Both the position numbers and the translations under genes were made by a program. A stretch of 11,279 nt of DNA from CAZZIZ01 sp964654535. GTDB taxonomy: Bacteria; Bacteroidota; Bacteroidia; Chitinophagales; UBA2359. The first letter of the stretch is position 1. Every line of letters starts with the position of its first letter. The notes beneath the pieces are model-generated. The model saw nothing but the letters and a program-made list of their open reading frames with translations, searched no databases and was not told where the DNA came from. The stretch is taken from NCBI GenBank assembly GCA_964654535.1, contig CAZZIZ010000113.1, positions 1-11,279 of the forward strand. Direction: 5' to 3'. Positions 1 through 7,174 of this stretch are shown piece after piece.

Positions 1-24
1 TAAAAGAAAAAACACGCACACCTA

Positions 25-137
25 CATCTCGCCCCGTAGGGGTGAAATATTTTCGTGCGAATAAATATGTCGCTCCTACGGAGCTTAGGATTGTTTCGTT
101 TTTCTGCTATTAATATTTCGCCCCGAAGGGGCGATTT
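25..137. repeat. Cluster of three short GC-rich hairpins (REP-like)
   Basis: Three small hairpins with 3-nt loops lie in a row. At 30-44, CGCCCC pairs with GGGGTG (one G-T) around loop GTA. At 72-84, GCTCC pairs with GGAGC around TAC. At 118-134, TCGCCCC pairs perfectly with GGGGCGA around GAA. The first and third copies share an AATATTTC flank but in opposite orientation, so they form an inverted pair around the middle hairpin, like a REP doublet. Similar CGCCCC/GCTCC hairpins are familiar in Bacteroidota intergenic DNA (from memory, not searched). No RAYT transposase is visible in the window. Confidence 0.7.
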
Positions 138-213
138 CTTCCTCAACGATTTCTTAGTCGGGGGTCAGTAAGCTGTTTGGTAGGTAGCCTGTGTATACAA
201 GCAAAGAAATTTT

Positions 214-320
214 GTCATGGGTACGATAGGAGAAATCTCGACGTCCTCTAAGGTGGAAATGCCGCTATAGTCCATAGCGAGAGTAGAGGTCGTCGAGATC
301 TCTCAAGCGTTCGAGATGAA
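214..320. repeat. Imperfect inverted-repeat element (type A, copy 1)
   Basis: Long arms at about 214-250 and 284-320 pair. The inner 16 nt of the left arm (235-250) matches the reverse complement of 284-299 at 15 of 16 positions, and the outer parts (GTCAT... and ...GATGAA) pair imperfectly. Inside sits a small perfect hairpin, CGCTAT (263-268) with ATAGCG (274-279) around AGTCC. The arms resemble the 'GTCATTTCGAGC...GAGAAATCT' inverted repeats scattered between genes in many Bacteroidota. It encodes nothing visible. It may be a MITE relic or a structured RNA/terminator element; the sequence does not decide. Confidence 0.6.
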
Positions 321-370
321 AAAAGGGGTTACGGTTTTACATTCCGTTGGTGTGGCGATTTAAAGCTTTT

Positions 371-428
371 CCGTTGCATCGCTTCGCTCGCTCGAGACCA
401 AAGGGTTTCTCGACGAGCTCGAAATGAC
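371..428. repeat. Partial type A inverted-repeat element (copy 2)
   Basis: The segment ends in TCTCGACGAGCTCGAAATGAC (408-428 region), the typical outer arm of the type A repeat. Its partner is degenerate: GCTCGAGACC at 389-398 pairs with GGTTTCTCGACGAGC at 404-418 through a bulge, and the outer GTCATTTC arm is not clear. It looks like a truncated or decayed copy next to copy 1. Confidence 0.45.
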
Positions 429-440
429 TTTGGGGGTGAG

Positions 441-600
441 GGTTCCAGCCAGGATAGGAGCGGTTATGAGGTGCTTGGAAAATGTAGAGAGCTCCACCGT
501 GCAGAGCGACCAGAGGAAGCTCCTGCCAAGGTGTTGAGCGAACACATTTTCCAAGCGCCGAATTTGAGCGGATAGCCTGTTGCTGGCCAAATAAACATCT
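441..600 (-). repeat. Structured intergenic repeat B, left copy
   Basis: This roughly 140-bp element has an inverted counterpart at about 10925-11095. One end core (446-474) matches the reverse complement of 11049-11076 except for one C/T change and one missing base. The other end core, GGATAGCCTGTTGCTG (570-585), is an exact reverse complement of 10934-10949. Inside, GCTTGGAAAATGT (473-485) pairs perfectly with ACATTTTCCAAGC (544-556), a 13-bp stem extended by a G-T and a G-C pair to 471/558, enclosing about 58 nt. The strand given is arbitrary: it takes the right copy as plus. No ORF with coding character lies inside. The element ends about 70 nt before the DUF1015 start. Confidence 0.75.
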
Positions 601-670
601 AACAATTGCAACATATAGCTCTGCACTTTCATGCTTACCTTCGTACTCATTAAACAATAGCACAAAAACA

Positions 671-1915
671 ATGGCAGACATAAAAGCATTTAGAGGTTTT
701 CGACCACCGATAGAAAAAGTAGAAGACGTGGCGTCGAAACCTTACGACGTAATGAATCGAGCAGAGGCAAAAGAAATGGCAGCGAACAACGACTGGTCGT
801 TTTTGCGCATCACCAGACCGGAAATAGAGTTTCCCGATTCGGATTCTGCATACGGCGAGGCTATTTATAAACGAGCGCGATACAACTTCGAAAAGTTTGT
901 ACGCGAAGGCGTGCTGGTGCAAGACAAGCAGGCGAGCTTTTACATCTACCGTTTGGTCATGGGCGATGTTGACCAAACCGGGGTAGTTTGTGTTTGTGCT
1001 ATTGACGATTACTGGAACGACATTGTAAAAAAACACGAGTACACGCGACCAGTAAAAGAAAAAGATCGCATCACCAATATGACCGTGTCTGGTATTCAGG
1101 CTGGCCCCGTGTTTAGTGCTTACCGACAAATGGATTCTATTGATTCTTTTGTTGAGGCTTTCAAAAAAGACCATGCTCCAGTTTATGATTTTACCGCGGA
1201 AGACGATGTGTTACATCAACTTTGGATAGTGCAAGATGCTTCTGCAGTGAAACAACTAGAAGCAGAAATGTCAAAAATTCCTGCGGTTTATATTGCCGAT
1301 GGTCACCATCGCGCGGCGAGTGGTTCCAAAGTTGGACAAGCATTAAGGCGCAAAAAAGGTTTAGTTGCCGACGCTCCTTACAATTATTTCTTATCTGTAC
1401 TCTTTCCCCATAATCAATTGAGTATTATAGACTATAATCGGGTAGTGAAAGACTTGAACGGTTTGTCAAAAGACGACTTTTTGAAAGCTATCGAAAAGTG
1501 TTTTCATTTAGAGGAAAATGCAACGGGCTCTTGCAAACCTGGAGAACAAAATAAATTTGGTATGTATTTGGACGGAGATTGGTATGCACTGAGCTTGAAG
1601 GATGCGTTAATAGAAAGGAACGATCCGGTTGAGCGTCTTGACATTGCCATGTTGGACAAGTATGTCTTCAAATCGATTTTTAACATTCAAGATCAGCGCA
1701 CGGATGATCGTATTGATTTTGTTGGAGGAATTAGGGGCATGGAAGCATTGCAAAAACGAGTTGACAACGGAGAAATGAAAGTAGCTTTTGCTATTTATCC
1801 GGTTAGTATTGATGAACTGTTTGCCGTGGCCGATTCGGGTAACGTTATGCCTCCTAAGTCGACTTGGTTTGAACCAAAACTTAGAAGCGGATTGTTCGTG
1901 CACCAAATAGATTGA
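671..1915 (+). CDS. DUF1015 family protein
   Basis: This 414-aa soluble protein has no signal peptide or membrane span. It matches the DUF1015 family in length and in landmark segments: an N-terminal FRPP...VASKPYDV stretch (about residues 9-27), KHEYTRPVKEKDR (121-133) and ADGHHRAASG (209-218). The family has no firmly established biochemical role that I can cite. In Bacteroidota and Clostridia it often lies beside serA/serC, suggesting a link to serine metabolism, but neither gene is in this window. The DGHHR motif resembles motifs in ParB-like serine kinases, which is only a possible fold-level hint. The ATG at 671 is chosen because the family N-terminus follows at once and repeats lie upstream. 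The stop overlaps the possible TTG start of the next gene, so the two are probably cotranscribed. Confidence 0.88.
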   Translation: MADIKAFRGFRPPIEKVEDVASKPYDVMNRAEAKEMAANNDWSFLRITRPEIEFPDSDSAYGEAIYKRARYNFEKFVREGVLVQDKQASFYIYRLVMGDVDQTGVVCVCAIDDYWNDIVKKHEYTRPVKEKDRITNMTVSGIQAGPVFSAYRQMDSIDSFVEAFKKDHAPVYDFTAEDDVLHQLWIVQDASAVKQLEAEMSKIPAVYIADGHHRAASGSKVGQALRRKKGLVADAPYNYFLSVLFPHNQLSIIDYNRVVKDLNGLSKDDFLKAIEKCFHLEENATGSCKPGEQNKFGMYLDGDWYALSLKDALIERNDPVERLDIAMLDKYVFKSIFNIQDQRTDDRIDFVGGIRGMEALQKRVDNGEMKVAFAIYPVSIDELFAVADSGNVMPPKSTWFEPKLRSGLFVHQID

Positions 1916-3567
1916 ATTTGAAACGAGTACTTTTTATTGCTTTTCTTTTTTGTTGCTTGCCGATATTGATTCAGGCGCAAAATGGTCCTTATTACGATTT
2001 GGGAATTAGCGATGATGTACGACTCGGTGGCTCTCTCAATGAGGAACTTACTGACATAATTACTACAGCCCAAGGAGGCTATCTAGTAAGTGGAATTAGC
2101 CATAGTAGTTCTTGGGAAAGCTATATAACTATGAACTACGGGTTCGAAGATATATGGCTGGTAGGCTTAGATGAAGATTTGAATATTGGCGCTAGTGTTA
2201 CGCACGGCACTGCTGGCAACGAACGCGTCTTTAATATGATTCAAACCAGCGACGGTGGTTTTGCGATGTGCGGTTACATTCAAGGCGGTGCGCCGCCACA
2301 TATTTTTAACGGAACCGAAACGCTAGAGCTAAATGGAGACTTCGATTTACTCTTAATGAAAGTAGACGCTCTGGGTGAATTGCTTTGGGTAAAAAATTAC
2401 GGAGGGAGTGAAAACGACCGAGGGCTGGATTTGCTGGAATTACAGAATGGCGATTTGCTGGTTACAGGATTAACCGAATCTATAGATGGAGATGTCGCGG
2501 TCAACAATGGAAAGGAAGACTTATGGTTGTTGCGCACTAGCAGCGACGGAGAATTGCTATGGGAGACAACTTTTGGCGGAAGCAATGATGACGAGGGGAT
2601 CTCCATGATTTTAAAAAACAATGATGCAGAAGAAAACAAAGATGTTTGGATAGTCGGCGCATCAAAATCGGATGACGGAGACGTCAGTCAGAACTTTGGG
2701 TCGCTTGACATTTGGTTGACATCTATAGACATTGAAACTGCCACGCTCAATTGGGAAAAAAGTTATGGAGGAAGCAGCGGAGACTCGGGTCGCAAAATTG
2801 TTAGCTTCAACGAGGGTGCGGTTATATGCGGCCAGTCTGCAAGCCCAGCAGGTTTCGGTGAAACACTAGGTGCGGACGACGTTGTATTGCTAGCGGTTGA
2901 CAGTTCGGGTGAAGAGATGTGGTCCACTAACATTGGTGGTTCAAGCACAGATTTGCTGACCGATATGGTGAGTCCTGGCTTTTATATTGAGGGAGACATT
3001 GCAACTGATTGGGTAGTATACTTGGCGGGCTATTCCTTTTCAAAGGATGAGGACTTCGAACCTTTGGAAGTAAACTATACCCAAGAAAATGCTTGGGTAA
3101 TTGCGTATGATCTGGAACAAGAAAAAATTCGCAACATGGCGCTGCTAGGTGGTAATGACGAAGATCAATTTATAGCTTTAACCCGAAAGCCAAACGAAGA
3201 CGCAGTGGTTTGTGCAGGACTAACACGATCTCTAGATGGAGACCTGTTTAAACATGGAGCTCACGACGGTTGGGTGGTTGAAATAGTTAACGGGAACAGC
3301 ACGGGCATAGAAGAAGATGTAACCTTAACCTTCGACCTAAGACTTTCGCCAAATCCGGTTAGCGATATACTAGTGTTAGAAACAAGCCTGGAGGCTTATG
3401 CTTATAGCTTGTACGATTTGAGTGGCAGCGTTCGTTTTCAGTCGCAAGACGAACAAGGACTTTTCGGCACATGCCAGATAGATATGTCTTTATTGCAATC
3501 AGGAATTTATTTACTGGAAGTTTGTGATAACAACAACTGCCTTCGCTCGAAGGTGGTTAAGCAATAA
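1912..3567 (+). CDS. Secreted T9SS cargo protein with seven GGS-type repeats (beta-propeller-like)
   Basis: The protein (551 aa from TTG at 1912) starts with a signal peptide: KR, a hydrophobic run and LIQA before Q23. TTG at 1918 would give the more typical MKRVLF start. No ATG is available nearby, so either start is non-ATG. The middle holds about seven units of roughly 60 residues, each with a GG[ST]-like turn near residues 39, 98, 164, 222, 286, 342 and 413. The recurring pattern is S-x-D-G-D-[VL]-x4-G-x2-D-x-W, then a strand ending in W. Seven such units suggest a seven-bladed propeller (inference). The C-terminus (about 475-551) is a type A T9SS sorting domain: LSPNPVSDILVL, a YSLYDLSG strand, then SGIYLLEV and a basic end. 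It is therefore probably exported and released or anchored at the surface. Substrate unknown. The stop lies 1 nt from the stop of the convergent gene. Confidence 0.85.
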   Translation: MNLKRVLFIAFLFCCLPILIQAQNGPYYDLGISDDVRLGGSLNEELTDIITTAQGGYLVSGISHSSSWESYITMNYGFEDIWLVGLDEDLNIGASVTHGTAGNERVFNMIQTSDGGFAMCGYIQGGAPPHIFNGTETLELNGDFDLLLMKVDALGELLWVKNYGGSENDRGLDLLELQNGDLLVTGLTESIDGDVAVNNGKEDLWLLRTSSDGELLWETTFGGSNDDEGISMILKNNDAEENKDVWIVGASKSDDGDVSQNFGSLDIWLTSIDIETATLNWEKSYGGSSGDSGRKIVSFNEGAVICGQSASPAGFGETLGADDVVLLAVDSSGEEMWSTNIGGSSTDLLTDMVSPGFYIEGDIATDWVVYLAGYSFSKDEDFEPLEVNYTQENAWVIAYDLEQEKIRNMALLGGNDEDQFIALTRKPNEDAVVCAGLTRSLDGDLFKHGAHDGWVVEIVNGNSTGIEEDVTLTFDLRLSPNPVSDILVLETSLEAYAYSLYDLSGSVRFQSQDEQGLFGTCQIDMSLLQSGIYLLEVCDNNNCLRSKVVKQ

Positions 3568-3568
3568 G

Positions 3569-3802
3569 CTAACTCACTAAAGCATCGATTGCTGCTGCAA
3601 GTTTGCGGTCTTTCTCCGTTACAACATTACCTGCATCATGAGTGCTCAGACAAATCTCTACGGTATTATACACGTTGCTCCAATTTGGATGATGGTTTTG
3701 CTTTTCTGAAAGAATTGCCACCTTACTCATAAAGGCGAAGGCCTCTATAAAGTCTTTAAACTTAAAAGTTCGTTTTAGTTGATTGTTTTCTTCGGTCCAC
3801 AT
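3569..3802 (-). CDS. 4a-hydroxytetrahydrobiopterin dehydratase (pterin-4a-carbinolamine dehydratase)
   Basis: This small 77-aa protein belongs to the PCD/DCoH family. It dehydrates 4a-hydroxytetrahydropterin, recycling the cofactor of aromatic amino acid hydroxylases, and may also limit pterin by-products. The family signature is intact: HHPNWSNVYN (residues 37-46) and THDAGNVVTEKD (54-65), giving the conserved histidines H37, H38 and H55. The start at 3802 gives MWTEENN, where homologues usually begin. An in-frame ATG at 3817 would add five residues (MYLRI) and cannot be excluded. It is the last gene of a four-gene minus-strand run, 23 nt (or 8 nt with the longer start) after glmS. No aromatic amino acid hydroxylase is in the window, so its partner enzyme is unknown. 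Confidence 0.88.
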   Translation of the reverse strand: MWTEENNQLKRTFKFKDFIEAFAFMSKVAILSEKQNHHPNWSNVYNTVEICLSTHDAGNVVTEKDRKLAAAIDALVS

Positions 3803-3825
3803 AATCCGAAGATACATTTTGTCTA

Positions 3826-5664
3826 CTACTCTACAGTAACCGACTTGGCCAAGTTTCTTGGCTGATCGACATTACATCCGCGGATAAGCGCTATATGATA
3901 TGCTAGCAACTGTAACGGAATGGTCGCAATCATAGGTGCAAAAGGCTCAGCTGTCTTAGGAATACGAATTGTGTAGTCTGCTATTTTATGAATGGCGGTA
4001 TCGTCTTCATTGACTAGTGCGATAACCCTTCCTTTTCTGGCCTTAACTTCTTGAACATTAGAAGTAATTTTTTCGTAGGCACTTTCATTGGTCGCTACAA
4101 CTACAACTGGCATTTCCTCGTCGATTAAAGCAATAGGGCCGTGCTTCATTTCTGCTGCAGGATATCCCTCTGCGTGTATGTATGAAATTTCCTTGAGCTT
4201 CAGTGCTCCTTCTAAGGCAACAGGGAAGTTGTATCCCCTACCCAGATATAAGAAGTTTGATGCTTGCGCAAACTCTTCTGCAATCTTGCGAACCTGGGGT
4301 TCTGTTTTTAATACCTCTTTGATTTTCTCCGGCATTAAATCTAATTCGCGAGCGAGCAAGTGAAAGCGCGATTCGGAAATGGTACCTTTAGCCTTTCCAA
4401 TGGTCATCGCCATTAGGTTCAATACAGTAAGCTGAGCCGTAAATGCTTTCGTTGAAGCTACACCTATTTCCGGACCGGCGTGAGTGTAAGCACCTGCATC
4501 GGTTTTTCTAGCGATTGATGAACCAACTACATTACAGATTCCCAAAATAGTAGCGCCTTTTGATTTTGCAAGGTCTAGGGCAGCCAGCGTATCGGCTGTT
4601 TCACCCGATTGTGAAATAGCTATAACAAAATCATCAGGAGTAATAATAGGGTTTCTGTATCTAAATTCCGATGCATACTCCACTTCTACAGGAATACGAG
4701 CAAGGTCTTCGAATAAATACTCACCTACTAATCCGGCATGCCAAGAAGTTCCACAAGCAACAATTATAATTCGTTTTGCTTGAAACAAACGTTGTTCATA
4801 ATCCTTGATTCCGCCCAGGCTTACAACTCCGGTATCTGCATTTAATCTTCCACGCAGACTGTCTTTAATCGAGATAGGTTGTTCATGAATCTCTTTGAGC
4901 ATGAAATGCTCGTATCCGCCCTTCTCTAATTTCTCAAGTTGTATTTCCAACTCTTGAATGTGCGGTGTCTTTATTTGGTTCTCAATATTCTTAATCGTAA
5001 GTCCGTCGTCAATATCGACAACGGCTATCTCCTCGTCGTTTAGATAAACTACATTTCTGGTGTGCTCAACTATTGGCGTTGCATCTGAAGCGATGAAGTA
5101 TTCGCCTTCGCCAATACCAATAACAAGCGGGCTACTCTTACGGGCAGCGATCAATCGGTTCGGTTCTTTTTTGTCCATTACAACAATGGCAAAAGCACCT
5201 ACTACGTGGTTCAGCGAAAGTCGAACGGCCTCTGCAATATCAACTTTAGATCCGTTTTGAATTTCTTCGATGAGATGGATGAAAACTTCTGTATCCGTAT
5301 CGGAAACAAATTTATGGCCACGTTTAGTGAGCTCTTCCTTTATGACGGCGTAATTTTCGATTATACCGTTATGGATTATTGAGAGATCATTGTTTTCTGT
5401 AGAATGCGGGTGCGCGTTTACATCGTTTGGCTCACCGTGAGTTGCCCATCTCGTGTGGCCCATTCCTCGTGTCCCTTCAATGTTTTTTCCTTTGGCAAAA
5501 GCTTCTAAGTCACTTACTTTGCCTTTGCACTTCAATACGCGTAAATCGCCGTTCAATAGACAAACTCCAGCGCTATCATAGCCGCGATACTCAAGCCTTT
5601 TGAGACCTTTGATTAATATCGGGTATGCCTCTTTTTTACCGATGTATCCTACTATTCCACACAT
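3826..5664 (-). CDS. glmS: Glutamine--fructose-6-phosphate aminotransferase (isomerizing)
   Basis: GlmS makes glucosamine-6-phosphate from fructose-6-phosphate and glutamine, the first step to UDP-GlcNAc for peptidoglycan and lipid A. The 612 residues match the family's usual length. The N-terminal glutaminase has the nucleophile Cys2 (MCGIVGYIG), RGYDSAG (27-33), GHTRWATHG (69-77), HNGIIENY (98-105) and SDTDTE (121-126). Two SIS domains follow, with CGTSWHAG (304-311), SQSGET (351-356), GVASTKAFTAQ (401-411) and LGRGYNFPVALEGA (474-487). The C-terminus is the diagnostic DQPRNLAKSVTVE, carrying the sugar-binding lysine. The start is fixed because Cys2 must follow the initiator Met. It lies 49 nt downstream of the DUF4270 gene, where a weak promoter may sit. 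No glmS ribozyme fits in the short leader. Confidence 0.98.
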   Translation of the reverse strand: MCGIVGYIGKKEAYPILIKGLKRLEYRGYDSAGVCLLNGDLRVLKCKGKVSDLEAFAKGKNIEGTRGMGHTRWATHGEPNDVNAHPHSTENNDLSIIHNGIIENYAVIKEELTKRGHKFVSDTDTEVFIHLIEEIQNGSKVDIAEAVRLSLNHVVGAFAIVVMDKKEPNRLIAARKSSPLVIGIGEGEYFIASDATPIVEHTRNVVYLNDEEIAVVDIDDGLTIKNIENQIKTPHIQELEIQLEKLEKGGYEHFMLKEIHEQPISIKDSLRGRLNADTGVVSLGGIKDYEQRLFQAKRIIIVACGTSWHAGLVGEYLFEDLARIPVEVEYASEFRYRNPIITPDDFVIAISQSGETADTLAALDLAKSKGATILGICNVVGSSIARKTDAGAYTHAGPEIGVASTKAFTAQLTVLNLMAMTIGKAKGTISESRFHLLARELDLMPEKIKEVLKTEPQVRKIAEEFAQASNFLYLGRGYNFPVALEGALKLKEISYIHAEGYPAAEMKHGPIALIDEEMPVVVVATNESAYEKITSNVQEVKARKGRVIALVNEDDTAIHKIADYTIRIPKTAEPFAPMIATIPLQLLAYHIALIRGCNVDQPRNLAKSVTVE

Positions 5665-5691
5665 AAATTACTTTTGTAAATTAAAAAAGCG

Positions 5692-5724
5692 CAAAATCTA
5701 TTCCATTCCTTATTTAAGGCTCAA
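5692..5724 (-). promoter_or_regulatory. Candidate Bacteroidota-type promoter for glmS
   Basis: Read on the minus strand, TTG (5724-5722) is followed after 21 nt by TAGATTTTG (5700-5692). The Bacteroidota consensus is TTG, about 17-23 nt, then TAnnTTTG; here the second box carries one extra T. Transcription would start about 20 nt before the glmS ATG. The -33 part overlaps the 3' end of the DUF4270 gene. It would let glmS be expressed apart from the upstream genes. Weak evidence, by eye only. Confidence 0.3.
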
Positions 5725-7162
5725 TTTCCGTATAAAACAGGTTAACCTTAAGTCTAAATTCTGGGATTGGATGATTGGGTCCTGCCACGATGAGCCGGTT
5801 CATCATATACTCACTAGGCAAAAATGCCAAGCGATCGTTCATCAATGGCGCTAAATTAGAAACGCTAATCCTAAGCCTTCGATCTTCTAGCGGTGCGGCC
5901 ATCATTTCTTGAAACCACAAATTCATATTGTAAGTGTAGGTTTGCACCCTCGTATTTAGGGTATCCCGTTCTTCAACTATAGCCTCTGCAAAAACCGCAT
6001 AGTCGTTTATATATTGGAGGGGATCATCTTGATTGAAGGCTATGCCCACTTGCGGGCTTCGAAAATCCAAATTTAAAGGCAGTACATAAGTAGAATCTCC
6101 GCTAGCAACACTTCCAACGTGGGTCAAAACTAAGTCTGCACGGTTCACCAAGATGTCACCTAAGTCTGCCAAGTCAGGAAATTCTAACTCAACTTGAAGG
6201 CCAGCGTGCCCTTGCAAATAAGCGTATTCGTCCAGAATTTTCTCATCACTCGCCAACACGTCGGCAATAGATTGATCACTAGCAGTAGTGTAATTATGTT
6301 CGAAGCGATTCAGTACTTGACAAGTGTCATTGCTGATAAGAAAAGTAAGCACCTGCCCCTGGTTATCTTCATTGACAATACTTAAGTCTCTATAAAAAAG
6401 CTGTAAAGCCGTAGCATCAGAAGCAAGATTAACACTTGCTAGAGAGTTGTTGCTTTGTGTAGTATCAGGCGCAATATAAAGTCCGTTAAATAGCTCTTGA
6501 AATTCATCGGGACGTACGAAAGCGGAATCAAGCGGGTCGCGTAAAACTTCGACTAGTCTTTCACCTAAATCAGAACCCGATATATCAACTCGAAATCTTG
6601 AGTCGAGAGAATCCTCACCAAAAGGCTCCAGTGGTTCTAACTTAAAATCGGTGAGTCTCCCTAACTCTTCTGAATCATTGATGGCATAATCTTGATCAGA
6701 TGTAAGACGAAAACAATCTATCTGTTCCACCATTTCGTAAACAACCCAATTCTGCAATGAAGTAGTATCTCCATAAGCTTCAATGTTGATGTAGTCGACT
6801 TGTAGTATTAAAGAATCGAAAACCAATTCCTCTGCAGGTACAACAAATTCACTCGCAGAGGTGATTTGGTCAAAGGGCGTAAACTGCATGTAAGCACCAG
6901 CGAATGATTTTCCAAAAACAGGATCATCGTCTATAGCGCCCAGAATGTAAGGTCTTACGACAATAAAGTTATCTAAGACTCCCGTTTCAGGAGCTTCGGA
7001 CTCAATTAAAGTTGCTTGAATTTCTAATTCGTCGGTAAACTGAATTTCAACTCCTAAACCTGCTAAGGGGTCAACCCCAATTCCTGTGGGCTCGTCTTGG
7101 TTACAAGCATAAAGCAAAAAAAGTGAAAACAGTAAGAACCAGGTGGGCAGCGCTCTACTCAT
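5714..7162 (-). CDS. DUF4270 domain-containing lipoprotein
   Basis: This 482-aa exported lipoprotein has a basic start (MSR), a hydrophobic run, and the lipobox LYAC with Cys20. The mature start CNQDEP is acidic, resembling the Q(K)DDE-type signal that sends Bacteroidota lipoproteins to the cell surface (inference). The rest fits DUF4270: GIGVDPLAGLGVEI just after the signal, repeated 'DSLILQVDY' type beta-strands, a DFRSPQVGIAFNQDDP segment, and a RLIVAGPNHP...RLKVNLFYTEI ending, as expected for a beta-rich domain. The family has no established function. It starts 12 nt after the GT5-like gene and precedes glmS by 49 nt. The glgA-like/DUF4270/glmS neighbourhood is, as I recall, conserved in Flavobacteriales, which hints at an envelope or glycan role. 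Confidence 0.85.
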   Translation of the reverse strand: MSRALPTWFLLFSLFLLYACNQDEPTGIGVDPLAGLGVEIQFTDELEIQATLIESEAPETGVLDNFIVVRPYILGAIDDDPVFGKSFAGAYMQFTPFDQITSASEFVVPAEELVFDSLILQVDYINIEAYGDTTSLQNWVVYEMVEQIDCFRLTSDQDYAINDSEELGRLTDFKLEPLEPFGEDSLDSRFRVDISGSDLGERLVEVLRDPLDSAFVRPDEFQELFNGLYIAPDTTQSNNSLASVNLASDATALQLFYRDLSIVNEDNQGQVLTFLISNDTCQVLNRFEHNYTTASDQSIADVLASDEKILDEYAYLQGHAGLQVELEFPDLADLGDILVNRADLVLTHVGSVASGDSTYVLPLNLDFRSPQVGIAFNQDDPLQYINDYAVFAEAIVEERDTLNTRVQTYTYNMNLWFQEMMAAPLEDRRLRISVSNLAPLMNDRLAFLPSEYMMNRLIVAGPNHPIPEFRLKVNLFYTEIEP

Positions 7163-7174
7163 TCTAATGAAACG

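Noticed and set aside
25..137. CRISPR array
   Set aside because: The hairpins differ in sequence and orientation, spacing is irregular, and there are no cas genes.
337..689. Two overlapping minus-strand open frames (114 and 109 aa) upstream of the DUF1015 gene
   Set aside because: They run through the inverted-repeat elements, overlap each other in different frames, have no recognisable domain and enter the start of a real gene on the other strand.
650..1174. 174-aa minus-strand open frame inside the DUF1015 gene
   Set aside because: Its cysteine- and phenylalanine-rich, low-complexity translation has no family resemblance and lies fully antisense to a well-supported gene.
5669..5676. Perfect TACTTTTG (TAnnTTTG) on the plus strand in the glmS leader
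   Set aside because: It points toward the 3' end of the antisense DUF4270 gene with no plus-strand gene downstream and no TTG at the right distance; likely chance in AT-rich DNA.
5665..5713. glmS ribozyme/riboswitch in the leader
   Set aside because: The 49-nt gap is too short for the ribozyme, and the class is known mainly from Firmicutes-type glmS leaders.
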